DNA from: Flavobacteriaceae bacterium UBA5534
GTDB lineage: Bacteria > Bacteroidota > Bacteroidia > Flavobacteriales > Flavobacteriaceae
DNA length: 64,000 nucleotides
Direction of reading: 5' to 3'
Assembly (NCBI GenBank): GCA_002426015.1
Contig: DINS01000008.1
Location: 227,218-291,217 of the forward strand
In this document: positions 42,453-52,114 of the stretch, in pieces
Layout: each line of letters begins with the position of its first letter
How positions within the stretch are numbered: the stretch's first letter is position 1
Notes under the pieces: model-generated
Databases searched by the model: none
What the model was told of the DNA's origin: nothing
What the model saw: only the letters and a program-made list of their open reading frames with translations
Program-made: the position numbers and the translations under genes

Positions 42453-42878
42453 TTAAATTTTAATGGCCTGATGAATGGTTTCATTTTTAACTTCAAACTT
42501 TGCATCTTGCCATTTTGGTGGTCCCATAAAGCCTTTTGCATTATTGGAGCAAGCGTAATCCTCTTTAGGGATTCCTAAAAAGTTACTGTCCATTTTATTG
42601 TTCCCGTTTTCATCATGAAAAAGTGAAATGGCATAAATGCCATGAGGTACGTCTTTAAATGTAACCGAACAAGCCTTGTCCTTAATATTACTAATAACAG
42701 ACATATAACCTGTTCCTAAAAAAGAAGCTTCTGAATTGTAAAGCGCAATAAACACTTTGCCTTTGTCATTATCAAAATTTGTAATGGTAACAACAACATC
42801 TTGTGTTACTTTGTCTTGTGCGTTAACATTGGCAATGCCAAGAGTTAAGATTAAAATTAGGTTAGCAATGGTTTTCAT
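42453..42878 (-). CDS. DUF2141 secreted protein
   Basis: The 141-residue protein has a signal peptide ('LILILTLGIANVNAQD') and a DUF2141 beta-sandwich with 'GKVFIALYNSEASFLG', 'FKDVPHGIYAISLFHDENG' and 'KMDSNFLGIPKEDYACSNNA'. Function is unknown. It lies 92 bp before the TPR-like gene. The divergent M1 peptidase gene shares its upstream region. Confidence 0.9.
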   Translation of the reverse strand: MKTIANLILILTLGIANVNAQDKVTQDVVVTITNFDNDKGKVFIALYNSEASFLGTGYMSVISNIKDKACSVTFKDVPHGIYAISLFHDENGNNKMDSNFLGIPKEDYACSNNAKGFMGPPKWQDAKFEVKNETIHQAIKI

Positions 42879-42919
42879 AAGATGTATGTTTTAATTGATG
42901 AAGCAAATATCCAACAGTT

Positions 42920-43025
42920 AATCACGTTTTTAAAAAGTGATTGACCGAATTGTAAATTATGTAGGATGAATTGTTATTTTTTATCCCATAAAGTTTTAAT
43001 TACTTTAGCAGCCCGAACAATCGGG
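42920..43025. promoter_or_regulatory. Divergent intergenic region with two dyads before the M1 peptidase
   Basis: The 163-bp gap contains an operator-like dyad AATCAC/GTGATT (42920-42942) around a T5A5 centre. It also has a -7-like TACTTTAG (43001-43008) and a small hairpin CCCGA-ACAA-TCGGG (43012-43025) just before the peptidase start. The hairpin would sit at the 5' end of its mRNA. Functions are inferred. Confidence 0.45.
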
Positions 43026-43041
43026 ACAAAAAAAATTTGAA

Positions 43042-44895
43042 ATGAAAAAATCGATTATTGCAGCAATAAGCACGCTATTCATCTTATTAAATTGTGCACA
43101 AACAAAAGAAGAAAAAACAATGCAAACCTATGTCGAAGAGCCGCATTCGTTTGCGCAACCCAACAAAGCGGTCATCACACATTTAGACCTAGACATCAAG
43201 GTCGATTTTGATAAGAAAATCATCAGTGGAAAAGCAACCTATGATATTAGAAACAATAAAGCTTCAGAAATCATATTAGACACTAAATATCTCGACATCA
43301 TCAGTGTACAAGCAGATGGCGAAAACACTGCTTACAAGCTTGGGAAAGATGACGAACAATTAGGAAGGCCATTAAACATCACAATTAATGAAGGTACCCA
43401 AAAAATATCGGTTGTTTACAAAACCACCGACAAAACCGAAGCCTTACAATGGTTAACACCACAACAAACAGCCGATAAAACGCATCCATTCTTATTCACA
43501 CAAGGGCAAGCCATTTTAACCAGAACATGGATTCCGATACAGGACAGTCCACAAATAAGGGTTACCTATAATGCAACGGTTGAAGTGCCTTCAGAGTTGA
43601 TGGCTGTGATGAGCGCCGAAAACCCAAAGAAAAAAACGGCTGATGGTGTATATCATTTTAAAATGCAACAACCTATTTCGGCATATTTGATCGCACTTGC
43701 AGTAGGTGATATTGAATACAGAGCCATCAGTGACCGAACAGGAGTTTATGCTGAAAAATCAATGGTCAACAAAGTACATTCCGAGTTTTCCGATATGGAA
43801 AAAATGGTAGCAGCTGCCGAAAAACTATATGGCGATTATGATTGGGAGCAATTTGATGTCATTGTCTTGCCACCAAGTTTCCCTTTTGGTGGTATGGAGA
43901 ATCCTCGACTCACTTTTGCCACACCAACCGTTATAGCAGGTGACAAAAGTTTGACATCATTAGTAGCACACGAGTTGGCTCATTCTTGGTCAGGAAACTT
44001 GGTCACCAATGCCACATGGAATGACTTTTGGCTCAATGAAGGCTTTACCGTTTATTTTGAAATCAGAATTATGGAAGCTCTCTACGGAAAAGAACGTGCA
44101 AACATGTTGGCACTCATAGGCAGACAAGATTTGGATGATGAATTGGAATCGCTCAAAGAGTCACCAAATGATACCAAATTAAAACTCGACCTCAATGGAA
44201 GAAATCCAGATGATGGGATGAATAGCATTGCTTACGACAAAGGGTATTTGTTTTTGAGGACTCTTGAAGAAACCGTTGGTCGCGAACGATTTGACACCTT
44301 CTTGAAAGCCTATTTTAAAGAGCATGCATTTTCGACTACCAATACCGAAGATTTTGTAGCTTATTTAAACAAAAATCTATTAGAAAAATACAACATCTCT
44401 TTTAATACCGAAGAGTGGATTTACAAACCTGGCATTCCAACCAACCAAGCCATCATACAGTCAGATGCTTTTGAAAACGTAGAGAAAACCCTAAAGACAT
44501 TTATTGAGACCAATACCATCGATGCAGCTGCAACACAAGAGTGGACACCGCAAGAATGGGTGCATTTTGTGCGTAATTTTCCAAAAGATATTTCTGTTGA
44601 ACAAATGGAAACGCTTGACGAAATCTTTGATTTTACCAACTCTACCAACTCATACATTGCAATGGTTTGGTTTGAACAAGCCATTATCAACAACTATCAT
44701 GGACACGAAGTCGATACCAAAATTGCCGAATTCCTAACCACAGTTGGTAGGCGCTGGTATGTGACCACACTTTTTGAGGCCTACAAAAAAAGTAACAGGG
44801 TTGAGGAAGCATTGGCCATTTATAAAACGGCACGACCTAACTATCATTCGGTGACTGCCAATACCATCGATACGCTGTTGGGTCATAAAGGGTAA
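43042..44895 (+). CDS. M1-family metallopeptidase (leukotriene A4 hydrolase-like aminopeptidase)
   Basis: The 617-residue protein has a lipoprotein-like signal ('LFILLNC'), the substrate-binding motif 'FPFGGMENPRLTF', the zinc motif 'VAHELAHSWSGN' with the downstream Glu in 'WLNEGFTVYFE', and a C-terminal helical leukotriene-hydrolase-type domain. It cleaves N-terminal residues from peptides in the cell envelope. It is separate from its neighbours. Confidence 0.95.
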   Translation: MKKSIIAAISTLFILLNCAQTKEEKTMQTYVEEPHSFAQPNKAVITHLDLDIKVDFDKKIISGKATYDIRNNKASEIILDTKYLDIISVQADGENTAYKLGKDDEQLGRPLNITINEGTQKISVVYKTTDKTEALQWLTPQQTADKTHPFLFTQGQAILTRTWIPIQDSPQIRVTYNATVEVPSELMAVMSAENPKKKTADGVYHFKMQQPISAYLIALAVGDIEYRAISDRTGVYAEKSMVNKVHSEFSDMEKMVAAAEKLYGDYDWEQFDVIVLPPSFPFGGMENPRLTFATPTVIAGDKSLTSLVAHELAHSWSGNLVTNATWNDFWLNEGFTVYFEIRIMEALYGKERANMLALIGRQDLDDELESLKESPNDTKLKLDLNGRNPDDGMNSIAYDKGYLFLRTLEETVGRERFDTFLKAYFKEHAFSTTNTEDFVAYLNKNLLEKYNISFNTEEWIYKPGIPTNQAIIQSDAFENVEKTLKTFIETNTIDAAATQEWTPQEWVHFVRNFPKDISVEQMETLDEIFDFTNSTNSYIAMVWFEQAIINNYHGHEVDTKIAEFLTTVGRRWYVTTLFEAYKKSNRVEEALAIYKTARPNYHSVTANTIDTLLGHKG

Positions 44896-44990
44896 TTAAG
44901 TATATTCGTTTTGATTATAATGAATGAATGGTGTACAATTTGAGATAATCGAACTAACAAATCAACTGGTCAAATCAAAAATCAATATTA

Positions 44991-45542
44991 ATGGAAGCAC
45001 CCAAAAGAACTCTCGAAGAGCAAAGAATTGAGTTTAAAAACGGAAAATTTCTTGCGACACCTTTAGCTGGATTAATTGCTTGGTCAATTGTAGGAATAGC
45101 AGGTCTTACATTATCAATTCAAGCAACCGTTTGGGTATTGTTCATTGCAACTGGCTGCATTGTGTATTTGGGAATGTTTATTTCCAAATTTACAGGCGAG
45201 AATTTTCTTGATAAAACGAAACCAAAAAATGAATTTGACAAACTCTTCCTTTTTACTGTTGGGCAAGCAATTTTGGTATACTCAATTGCAATTCCATTTT
45301 TTATAGTGGACTATTCGTCTTTACCACTGACCATAGGTATTTTGACAGGTTTAATGTGGCTTCCGTTTTCGTGGATAATCGATCATTGGGTTGGAATTTT
45401 TCATTCATTAGTAAGAACAATTTTGGTTCTTTCATTATGGTATTTACTTCCTGAACATAGATTTGTTGCCATTCCTTTTGCAATCGTTTTGATTTATATC
45501 ATTACAATAGTGATTTTAAAAAACAGAAAGAAAGCGGAATAA
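44991..45542 (+). CDS. Multi-pass membrane protein, DUF7010-like
   Basis: The 183-residue protein has a hydrophilic start ('EEQRIEFKNGKFLATPLAG') and about six membrane helices, including 'LIAWSIVGIAGLTLSIQ' and 'WLPFSWIIDHWVGIFHSLVR'. The N-terminal pattern recalls the DUF7010 family, but this is from memory and not certain. No transporter motif is evident. Confidence 0.7.
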   Translation: MEAPKRTLEEQRIEFKNGKFLATPLAGLIAWSIVGIAGLTLSIQATVWVLFIATGCIVYLGMFISKFTGENFLDKTKPKNEFDKLFLFTVGQAILVYSIAIPFFIVDYSSLPLTIGILTGLMWLPFSWIIDHWVGIFHSLVRTILVLSLWYLLPEHRFVAIPFAIVLIYIITIVILKNRKKAE

Positions 45543-45642
45543 AACTGTAACTGATCTTGCACAAGACCTTTCTAATTTGGTGATTATAAGAAAAATCTTA
45601 TTTTTTATAATTTTACAATACGTTTTTAAACAAATAATATCT

Positions 45643-46425
45643 ATGAAGTATTTTAACTGTGCAATAATCACAATACTGGCATTGATGATGTCTTCGTGTT
45701 CATCGGATGAAACCAATAATGAAAATCCAGAAAACGACACAAAATTACTAAAGCAAGTAACTTGGAATACAGGCTATTCTGAAAAATACTTTTATGATTC
45801 AGAAAACCGATTGGAATTGATTGTTTCAAACGAATACGCTTTTACAGGAATTTCTCCCAATGATTCAACATATATCGAATACCAAAATGGTCATATTTCA
45901 AAAATATTAGAAAGAGACCACACCTTCTCTGAAATAATCAATGATGAAAAGTTGTTTTTGAACTTCACTTCTACTGTAGCTTCTGGCACTAGAAAAATTT
46001 TCACTGACTCTGGGCAAACTTATATGGAACAGACTTTTGAGTTTAAATTTGCTGGTAACCTACTCAAATCTTACACAACATTCAATCTTAACGGAAATGT
46101 TCATTTCTTTCAAGAATACACTCATAATGCCGCTGGCAATTTGACGGAATGGAATGAAATTTCATATGACTCATCAAATGGTCAGATTGTGTACGAAAAC
46201 AATAATGCCATCACTCAATGGGATCAAGGCAATCATGCTACTGAAAAACTATTTATGTGGGATTCCATAACACTTCCAGGGTTTTATTTGTCAAACAATA
46301 ACTGTTTGAATCTTATTGATGAAACACCTACAACCTATCATTATACTTTTGAATATGATGTTGATGGTTATGTGACAAAATACACTTTAGATAATGGTGA
46401 TTTTATAACTTTAGATTATTACTAA
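45643..46425 (+). CDS. Lipoprotein of unknown function
   Basis: The ATG at 45643 gives a clean lipoprotein signal (MKYFNCAIITILALMMSSC, Cys19), so the TTG at 45577 is not needed. The 260-residue product has YD/RHS-like strands ('YFYDSENRLELIV', 'YTHNAAGNLTEWNEISYDS', 'YTFEYDVDGYVTKYTLDNG'), typical of small Bacteroidota lipoproteins with YD-type repeats. Function is unknown. Confidence 0.78.
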   Translation: MKYFNCAIITILALMMSSCSSDETNNENPENDTKLLKQVTWNTGYSEKYFYDSENRLELIVSNEYAFTGISPNDSTYIEYQNGHISKILERDHTFSEIINDEKLFLNFTSTVASGTRKIFTDSGQTYMEQTFEFKFAGNLLKSYTTFNLNGNVHFFQEYTHNAAGNLTEWNEISYDSSNGQIVYENNNAITQWDQGNHATEKLFMWDSITLPGFYLSNNNCLNLIDETPTTYHYTFEYDVDGYVTKYTLDNGDFITLDYY

Positions 46426-46462
46426 TTAAAAGAGGTGCCGAACAATAAATTATACGTCGCGC

Positions 46463-47155
46463 CTATTCTTTCTTATCATAATTTTCCACAAACGTTCTAG
46501 CGCGTTCATTGCCAGCATTTAATTGCAATGCCTTTTGGTAATTGGTAAAGGCTTGCAAACTGTCACCTGATCTCAAATAGGCGTCTGCCAAGCTATCATA
46601 CACATTATCACTCAAAGGATATAAAGCTACGTTCATTTGAAATACTTTGATGGCATTGTCATAATCTCTCTCACGCAACAGGCCATAACCGATACTGTTG
46701 AATCGTCTTTCATTTAAAAACATACTTGTAGAATCTTGTTGATGAATTTGCATATAACCTGCAATGGCCTCATCGTATTGTTTGTTTTTTAAATACATGC
46801 TCGGCGTTTTAAACGTGTCGGCAACTTTCAAATAGGCATAATCAACTTTAGTGTCGTCATCGTCTGGTACAATGCCCAAATATCTTTTCTTGGTCGTTGG
46901 GTGCACAACAAAACGCAACTTTTTGTACATATCAGGAACAAAAAAAGTATTTTCATCCAAGACCACAGGCTTTATACGACCCGATTTCCAATTTAGATAT
47001 AAGTCATTATCGTCATAATACACATCAATCACTTCTTCTTGATTGAATAAATAACGTCCTGAAGTTTGCTTGATATGTTCGGGAGTATATTTGACATTTT
47101 TTGAACAACCAAAAACTGCTAAAACGAGAAATAAAGTAATCAGTGAATTTTTCAT
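46463..47155 (-). CDS. TPR-containing lipoprotein
   Basis: The 230-residue lipoprotein (Cys17 in 'LAVFGC') has an N-terminal beta-rich region ('EEVIDVYYDDNDLYLNW') followed by three TPRs ('YDEAIAGYMQIHQQDSTSMF', 'YDNAIKVFQMNVALYPLSDN', 'SLQAFTNYQKALQLNAGNER'). Similar proteins sit as C-terminal parts of serine-hydrolase or protease-related genes, but no catalytic domain is present. It ends 37 bp from the convergent lipoprotein gene. Confidence 0.82.
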   Translation of the reverse strand: MKNSLITLFLVLAVFGCSKNVKYTPEHIKQTSGRYLFNQEEVIDVYYDDNDLYLNWKSGRIKPVVLDENTFFVPDMYKKLRFVVHPTTKKRYLGIVPDDDDTKVDYAYLKVADTFKTPSMYLKNKQYDEAIAGYMQIHQQDSTSMFLNERRFNSIGYGLLRERDYDNAIKVFQMNVALYPLSDNVYDSLADAYLRSGDSLQAFTNYQKALQLNAGNERARTFVENYDKKE

Positions 47156-47190
47156 TGGTGTTAGATTGAAATCGCAGAATAAGTATAAGA

Positions 47191-47224
47191 AAAAAATCGC
47201 CCCATTACAAATGAGACGATTTTT
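47191..47224 (-). terminator. Terminator after the peptidylprolyl isomerase gene
   Basis: On the minus strand a 14-bp stem (with two G-U pairs) is closed by a short loop and ends in T6, just beyond the stop codon at 47267. It separates this gene from the TPR lipoprotein gene. Confidence 0.8.
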
Positions 47225-47266
47225 AATATTATTTGTTACCTGTAAACCAGGTAAAAACGGATAGCT

Positions 47267-48199
47267 TTAGTTCACATCCATCAACTCCACATCAAATATT
47301 AAAGTTGCATTTGGAGGAATCACACCTCCTGCACCTCTAGAGCCATAGCCCAAATCACTTGGAATGACCAAACGTGCTTTATCGCCTACATTGAGCAAAC
47401 AAATGCCTTCGTCCCAACCAGAAATTACCTGGCCAACACCCACTTGAAAATCTAATGGTTGGTTGCGTTTGTATGACGAATCGAAAACCGTTCCGTCTGC
47501 CAACTGGCCTTTATAATGTACAGACACCATATTGCCTTTCTCGGCTTTTTTACCTGTTCCCTTTTGAATGATTTGGTAACGTAATCCACTTTTCGTTTTT
47601 TCAAAACCAGCAGATAACTTATCTAACTCACCTTGTTTTGCGGCACGTTCAGCTTCGATTCGTTTTTCGCGTGCTCCTTCAAAAGTTCTGAATGCTTCTA
47701 CAGCATTAAACTTTTCAGCGTCAGCTCCTACTCTTACAATTTCCAAACTTTCAATCACATCACCTTGCGCAATGGCATCTACAACCGCTTGTCCTTCTTG
47801 TACTTTACCAAAAACCGTGTGCATATTATCCAACCAAGGTGTTTCGATATGTGTGATGAAAAATTGGCTTCCATTGGTGCCTGGTCCTGAATTGGCCATC
47901 GATAAGACTCCTGGACCATCGTGTTTTAAGTCTGGATGAAACTCATCATCAAATTTATAACCTGGATGTCCTGTCCCTGTACCTTGAGGGCAACCACCTT
48001 GAATCATAAAATCTGGAATCACTCTATGGAATTTTAACCCATCATAATATGGTTTTCCTTGAGGTTTGGCGTCATTTTCTAAATCTCCTTCAGCTAAAGC
48101 CACAAAGTTGCCTACCGTTCCTGGTGTTTTCTTGTATTCTAAATTTACAACGATGTCGCCTTTCGTCGTTTTGAATTTGGCGTATAATCCGTCTTGCAT
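47267..48199 (-). CDS. Fused cyclophilin-FKBP peptidylprolyl isomerase
   Basis: The 310-residue protein joins a cyclophilin domain (about residues 1-155, 'FHRVIPDFMIQGGCPQGTG', 'NGSQFFITHIETPWLD') and an FKBP domain (about 205-310, 'VSVHYKGQLADGTVFDSS', 'GYGSRGAGGVIPPNATL') through a charged helical linker (about 165-200). It has no signal peptide, so it probably assists protein folding in the cytoplasm. The cyclophilin-FKBP fusion gives two different proline isomerases in one chain. Confidence 0.95.
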   Translation of the reverse strand: MQDGLYAKFKTTKGDIVVNLEYKKTPGTVGNFVALAEGDLENDAKPQGKPYYDGLKFHRVIPDFMIQGGCPQGTGTGHPGYKFDDEFHPDLKHDGPGVLSMANSGPGTNGSQFFITHIETPWLDNMHTVFGKVQEGQAVVDAIAQGDVIESLEIVRVGADAEKFNAVEAFRTFEGAREKRIEAERAAKQGELDKLSAGFEKTKSGLRYQIIQKGTGKKAEKGNMVSVHYKGQLADGTVFDSSYKRNQPLDFQVGVGQVISGWDEGICLLNVGDKARLVIPSDLGYGSRGAGGVIPPNATLIFDVELMDVN

Positions 48200-48343
48200 T
48201 GTGTTTGTTTTATTATTTAAAGCTGCAAAGATACGGAATGATTTAAGATTAACGATTTTGAAATTCAGAATTTGAATCTTAAACGTTGGAGGAAATTTGG
48301 AATTTGGGATTGATAAAGCTAGTTTTACAAAAATTCAAAAAAA

Positions 48344-48805
48344 ATGGGATTCTTTAACAAACTAAAAACTGCGTTAAATACTTCTAAAGCTGAAGAAGAT
48401 GCTATCGACAGTTCTTATACTGAAAGTATTATAAACGAAATTGAGAACATTCCATTTGCTCTATCTGGCAGCAACGTGATGTATGCTGGATTGAGCGAAC
48501 TTGCTGGTTACCATTATTTTAATACAGTCATTGTTGGGACCTTTAACATAAAAACGCATAAAGGTGCACAACTAAAGATGGTAGGTGATGATTTTGAATT
48601 GAAACTGAATTCTGATATGGTGGAGTTGGAATCTGATTTTTCTAATACATCCAACAGGAGCATTACCAAAATAGATTTTGAAATCAATGAAAACGACCTT
48701 CCTAAAATTGCAAAATCTAAAATAAAATCGTTGGAATTATCAGCAAAAAAAGAACAGGTTATCTTTTCAATTATTGATATTGAAAAAATAAAAGAAGAGG
48801 AATAA
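48344..48805 (+). CDS. Hypothetical cytoplasmic protein
   Basis: The 153-residue acidic protein has a short amphipathic start (MGFFNKLKTALN), no membrane helix and no signal peptide. Residues about 60-140 appear beta-rich ('YHYFNTVIVGTFNIKTHKGA'). I recognise no family. It is convergent with recQ and shares 54 bp with it. Confidence 0.7.
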   Translation: MGFFNKLKTALNTSKAEEDAIDSSYTESIINEIENIPFALSGSNVMYAGLSELAGYHYFNTVIVGTFNIKTHKGAQLKMVGDDFELKLNSDMVELESDFSNTSNRSITKIDFEINENDLPKIAKSKIKSLELSAKKEQVIFSIIDIEKIKEEE

Positions 48806-48859
48806 CGATTGCTAAAAATCACAAATCGTTACTGAAGGCTGCTAACTGCATACCGTAAA

Positions 48860-51061
48860 CTAGTTAGCCACTTCACTAATAAATTTGATTCGGTATAAAC
48901 GCAACTCTTCATCATCATAATCACCATCAAACTCTTTGATGGCATCATCGATCTTATCGGTTTTTGAATCCATAAAATAATCATGAATTTCTTCCTGTTG
49001 ATCTTCATCCAAAATATCGTCAATCCAATAATTGATATTCAATTTGGTGCCAGAATAGACAATGGCTTCCAACTCTTTGATGAACTCTTTCATTTTCATG
49101 CCTTTGGCTTTGGCTATATCATCTAAAGGCAATTTTCTGTCGATATTTTGGATGATATACAATTTTAATGACGAATTGGAGCCTGTTGTTTTAACCACAA
49201 AATCATCTGGCCTATCAATATCATTCTCCTCAACATAACGAGCTATCAACGCTACAAAATCTTTACCATATTTTTTGGCTTTACCATCTCCAACACCATG
49301 CACATTGCTCAACTCGTCTAACGTCATTGGATATTTCAATGCCATGTCTTCCAACGATGGGTCTTGAAAAATCACAAATGGAGGCACTCCCAATTTTTTA
49401 GCATTACGCTTGCGCAAATCTTTGAGCATGCTCATCAACTGCTCATCTGCTACTGCACCATCACCTTTTGATGCGGTAATGATGCTATCATCGTCATCTA
49501 CATCAAAAACGTGGTCTTCGGTCATCATAAACGATGTTGGTGCTTTTATAAACGCACGTCCTGCATCGGAAAGTCGCAGTACACCATAGGTTTCAATATC
49601 TTTTTTCAATAATCCAGCCACGAGCAGTTGGCGAATCAATGCCATCCAATAGCGTTTATCTTTGTCTTGTCCGATTCCAAAAAACTCTTGCACTTCTGTT
49701 TTGTGTGAAGAAATCAAGGCATTGGATCTACCTGTAATGACATGTACCAAATCTTTGGCCTTGTATTTTTCATTGGTTTTATCAACGGTTTCCAACACAA
49801 TCGAAACATCCTCTTGGGCTTCATGCTGCTTTTTTGGATGGCGTATATTGTCGTCCATATCGCCTCCTTCTCCAGTTTCATTATCAAACTCTTCACCAAA
49901 ATAGTGTAAAATAAATTTTCGTCGAGACACCGAGCTTTCTGCAAATGCAACCACTTCCTGTAAAAGTGCATGGCCAATTTCTTGTTCGGCAACAGGCTTG
50001 CCAGCCATAAATTTCTCTAATTTTTCAATGTCCTTGTAAGCATAATAGGCAATGCAATGGCCTTCACCTCCATCGCGTCCTGCACGTCCTGTTTCTTGAT
50101 AATAACTTTCAATGCTTTTTGGAATGTCATGATGGATTACAAAACGTACATCTGGTTTATCGATTCCCATTCCGAAGGCAATAGTAGCGACGACCACATC
50201 GACGTCTTCCATCAAAAACATATCTTGGTGCTTCACTCTGGTCTTGGCATCCAAACCTGCATGGTATGGTACAGCTTTGATACCGTTTACCTGCAGTACT
50301 TGTGCGAGCTCTTCCACACGTTTGCGACTCAAGCAGTACACAATTCCAGACTTGCCTTCATTTTGCTTTATAAAACGAATGATATCAGTATCGACATTTT
50401 TGGTTTTTGGTCGTACTTCATAATATAAGTTGGGCCTGTTAAACGATGCTTTGAACGTATTGGCATCGGTTATATCCAAACTTTTTAATATATCCTCCTG
50501 AACTTTTGGTGTTGCAGTCGCTGTTAACCCAATAATAGGAATGTTGTCACCAATACGCTTGATAATGTGCTTTAAATTTCGATATTCTGGCCTAAAGTCG
50601 TGTCCCCATTCGCTGATACAATGCGCTTCATCGACAGCCATGAAAGAGATGGTCACCGATCGTAAAAAATCGACATATTCTTCCTTTGTAAGTGATTCAG
50701 GGGCCACATATAACAGCTTGGTAATTCCGTTAGTGATATCTTCTTTTACCCGCTTAACCTCTGTTTTATTTAGTGACGAATTGAGCACATGGGCAACGCC
50801 ATCATGCTGCGATACAGCACGAATGGCATCCACTTGGTTTTTCATCAAGGCAATTAAAGGCGACACAATAATCGCAGTTCCATCTTTTATCAATGCTGGC
50901 AATTGGTAGCATAATGATTTTCCTCCACCAGTCGGCATGATCACAAAAGTATTGTGACCAGCAACTAAACTCTTAATAACATCTTCCTGAAGCCCTTTAA
51001 ACTTTGAAAAACCAAAGTAGGTTTTTAGTGCTGAATGTAAGTCAATTTCTTTAATACTCAT
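48860..51061 (-). CDS. recQ: ATP-dependent DNA helicase RecQ
   Basis: The 733-residue protein has helicase motifs I 'PTGGGKSLCYQLPA', II 'DEAHCISEWGHDF', III 'GLTATATPK' and VI 'QETGRAGRDG', an RQC-type region and an HRDC domain ('YPMTLDELSNVHGVGDGKAK'). The C-terminal extension of about 100 residues is acidic. RecQ unwinds DNA in recombination and repair. It is divergent from kdsD. Confidence 0.96.
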   Translation of the reverse strand: MSIKEIDLHSALKTYFGFSKFKGLQEDVIKSLVAGHNTFVIMPTGGGKSLCYQLPALIKDGTAIIVSPLIALMKNQVDAIRAVSQHDGVAHVLNSSLNKTEVKRVKEDITNGITKLLYVAPESLTKEEYVDFLRSVTISFMAVDEAHCISEWGHDFRPEYRNLKHIIKRIGDNIPIIGLTATATPKVQEDILKSLDITDANTFKASFNRPNLYYEVRPKTKNVDTDIIRFIKQNEGKSGIVYCLSRKRVEELAQVLQVNGIKAVPYHAGLDAKTRVKHQDMFLMEDVDVVVATIAFGMGIDKPDVRFVIHHDIPKSIESYYQETGRAGRDGGEGHCIAYYAYKDIEKLEKFMAGKPVAEQEIGHALLQEVVAFAESSVSRRKFILHYFGEEFDNETGEGGDMDDNIRHPKKQHEAQEDVSIVLETVDKTNEKYKAKDLVHVITGRSNALISSHKTEVQEFFGIGQDKDKRYWMALIRQLLVAGLLKKDIETYGVLRLSDAGRAFIKAPTSFMMTEDHVFDVDDDDSIITASKGDGAVADEQLMSMLKDLRKRNAKKLGVPPFVIFQDPSLEDMALKYPMTLDELSNVHGVGDGKAKKYGKDFVALIARYVEENDIDRPDDFVVKTTGSNSSLKLYIIQNIDRKLPLDDIAKAKGMKMKEFIKELEAIVYSGTKLNINYWIDDILDEDQQEEIHDYFMDSKTDKIDDAIKEFDGDYDDEELRLYRIKFISEVAN

Positions 51062-51083
51062 TAATCCCTATTAGTATTTTATA

Positions 51084-51091
51084 TACATTTG
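51084..51091 (+). promoter_or_regulatory. Consensus -7 box upstream of kdsD
   Basis: TACATTTG exactly fits TAnnTTTG and lies 57 bp before the TTG start of kdsD. No clear -33 element is seen. Confidence 0.55.
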
Positions 51092-51148
51092 CATAACTTT
51101 AAAGATAACAATTTCTTTAGACGCTACAAACCCAAAAATTAATAAATT

Positions 51149-52114
51149 TTGAACAATAAAAATTCTATCCTCAATACAGCTAAAAAAACCATTGAAATAG
51201 AAAGTTCGGCAATTGCCAATTTGGCCAACTTACTTAATGATGATTTTGCTGAAACTGTGGAGCTTATTTATAACTCAAAAGGAAGAGTCATTATTACAGG
51301 TATTGGAAAAAGTGCCATCATTGCGAACAAAATTGTAGCTACATTAAATTCTACCGGTACACCTTCGGTTTTTATGCACGCTGCTGATGCCATTCATGGC
51401 GATTTAGGTTTGATTCTCGAAGATGATGTGGTCATTTGTATTTCAAAAAGTGGCAATACACCAGAAATAAAAGTGTTGATTCCATTAATCAAAAATGCCA
51501 ATAACAAATTGATAGCCATCACTGGCAATAACAAGTCATTTTTAGGACTACAAGCCGATTACATATTAAACACTTTTGTAGAGCAGGAAGCCTGCCCTAA
51601 TAATTTGGCACCAACAACAAGCACAACAGCGCAATTGGTGATGGGTGATGCTTTAGCTGTTTGCCTATTGGAATTAAGAGGCTTTTCGAGCCGAGATTTT
51701 GCTAAATACCATCCTGGTGGTGCTTTGGGCAAGCGTTTGTATTTAAGAGTAAGCGATTTGTCGTCCATGAATGAAAAACCTCAAGTGCAACTGAATACCA
51801 ATGTCAGACAAGTTATTGTAGAGATTTCAGAAAAAATGCTTGGTGTTACCGCTGTGGTTGAAAACAATAAAATTGTCGGGATTATCACTGATGGTGATTT
51901 GCGTCGTATGCTATCTAAAAATGAGTCTTTTGTCAATTTAACTGCCAAAGACATCATGAGCAGCAATCCGAAGCGCATTGATGAAAGCGCAATGGCTGTC
52001 GATGCCATGGAACTGATGGAAGCGAACGAAATTTCACAATTATTGGTAGAACACAATGGCAATTATGCTGGTGTGGTCCATATTCACGATTTGATTAAAG
52101 AAGGAATTATCTAA
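51149..52114 (+). CDS. kdsD: Arabinose-5-phosphate isomerase (KpsF/GutQ family)
   Basis: The frame starts with TTG (MNNKNSILNTAKK); no ATG is available before the conserved SIS domain, so TTG is the likely start. The 321-residue protein has a SIS sugar-isomerase domain (about 20-180, 'ITGIGKSAIIANKIVATLNS', 'HGDLGLI', 'AKYHPGGALGKRLY') and two CBS domains. It makes arabinose 5-phosphate for Kdo in lipopolysaccharide. It overlaps tatC by 1 bp. Confidence 0.94.
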   Translation: MNNKNSILNTAKKTIEIESSAIANLANLLNDDFAETVELIYNSKGRVIITGIGKSAIIANKIVATLNSTGTPSVFMHAADAIHGDLGLILEDDVVICISKSGNTPEIKVLIPLIKNANNKLIAITGNNKSFLGLQADYILNTFVEQEACPNNLAPTTSTTAQLVMGDALAVCLLELRGFSSRDFAKYHPGGALGKRLYLRVSDLSSMNEKPQVQLNTNVRQVIVEISEKMLGVTAVVENNKIVGIITDGDLRRMLSKNESFVNLTAKDIMSSNPKRIDESAMAVDAMELMEANEISQLLVEHNGNYAGVVHIHDLIKEGII

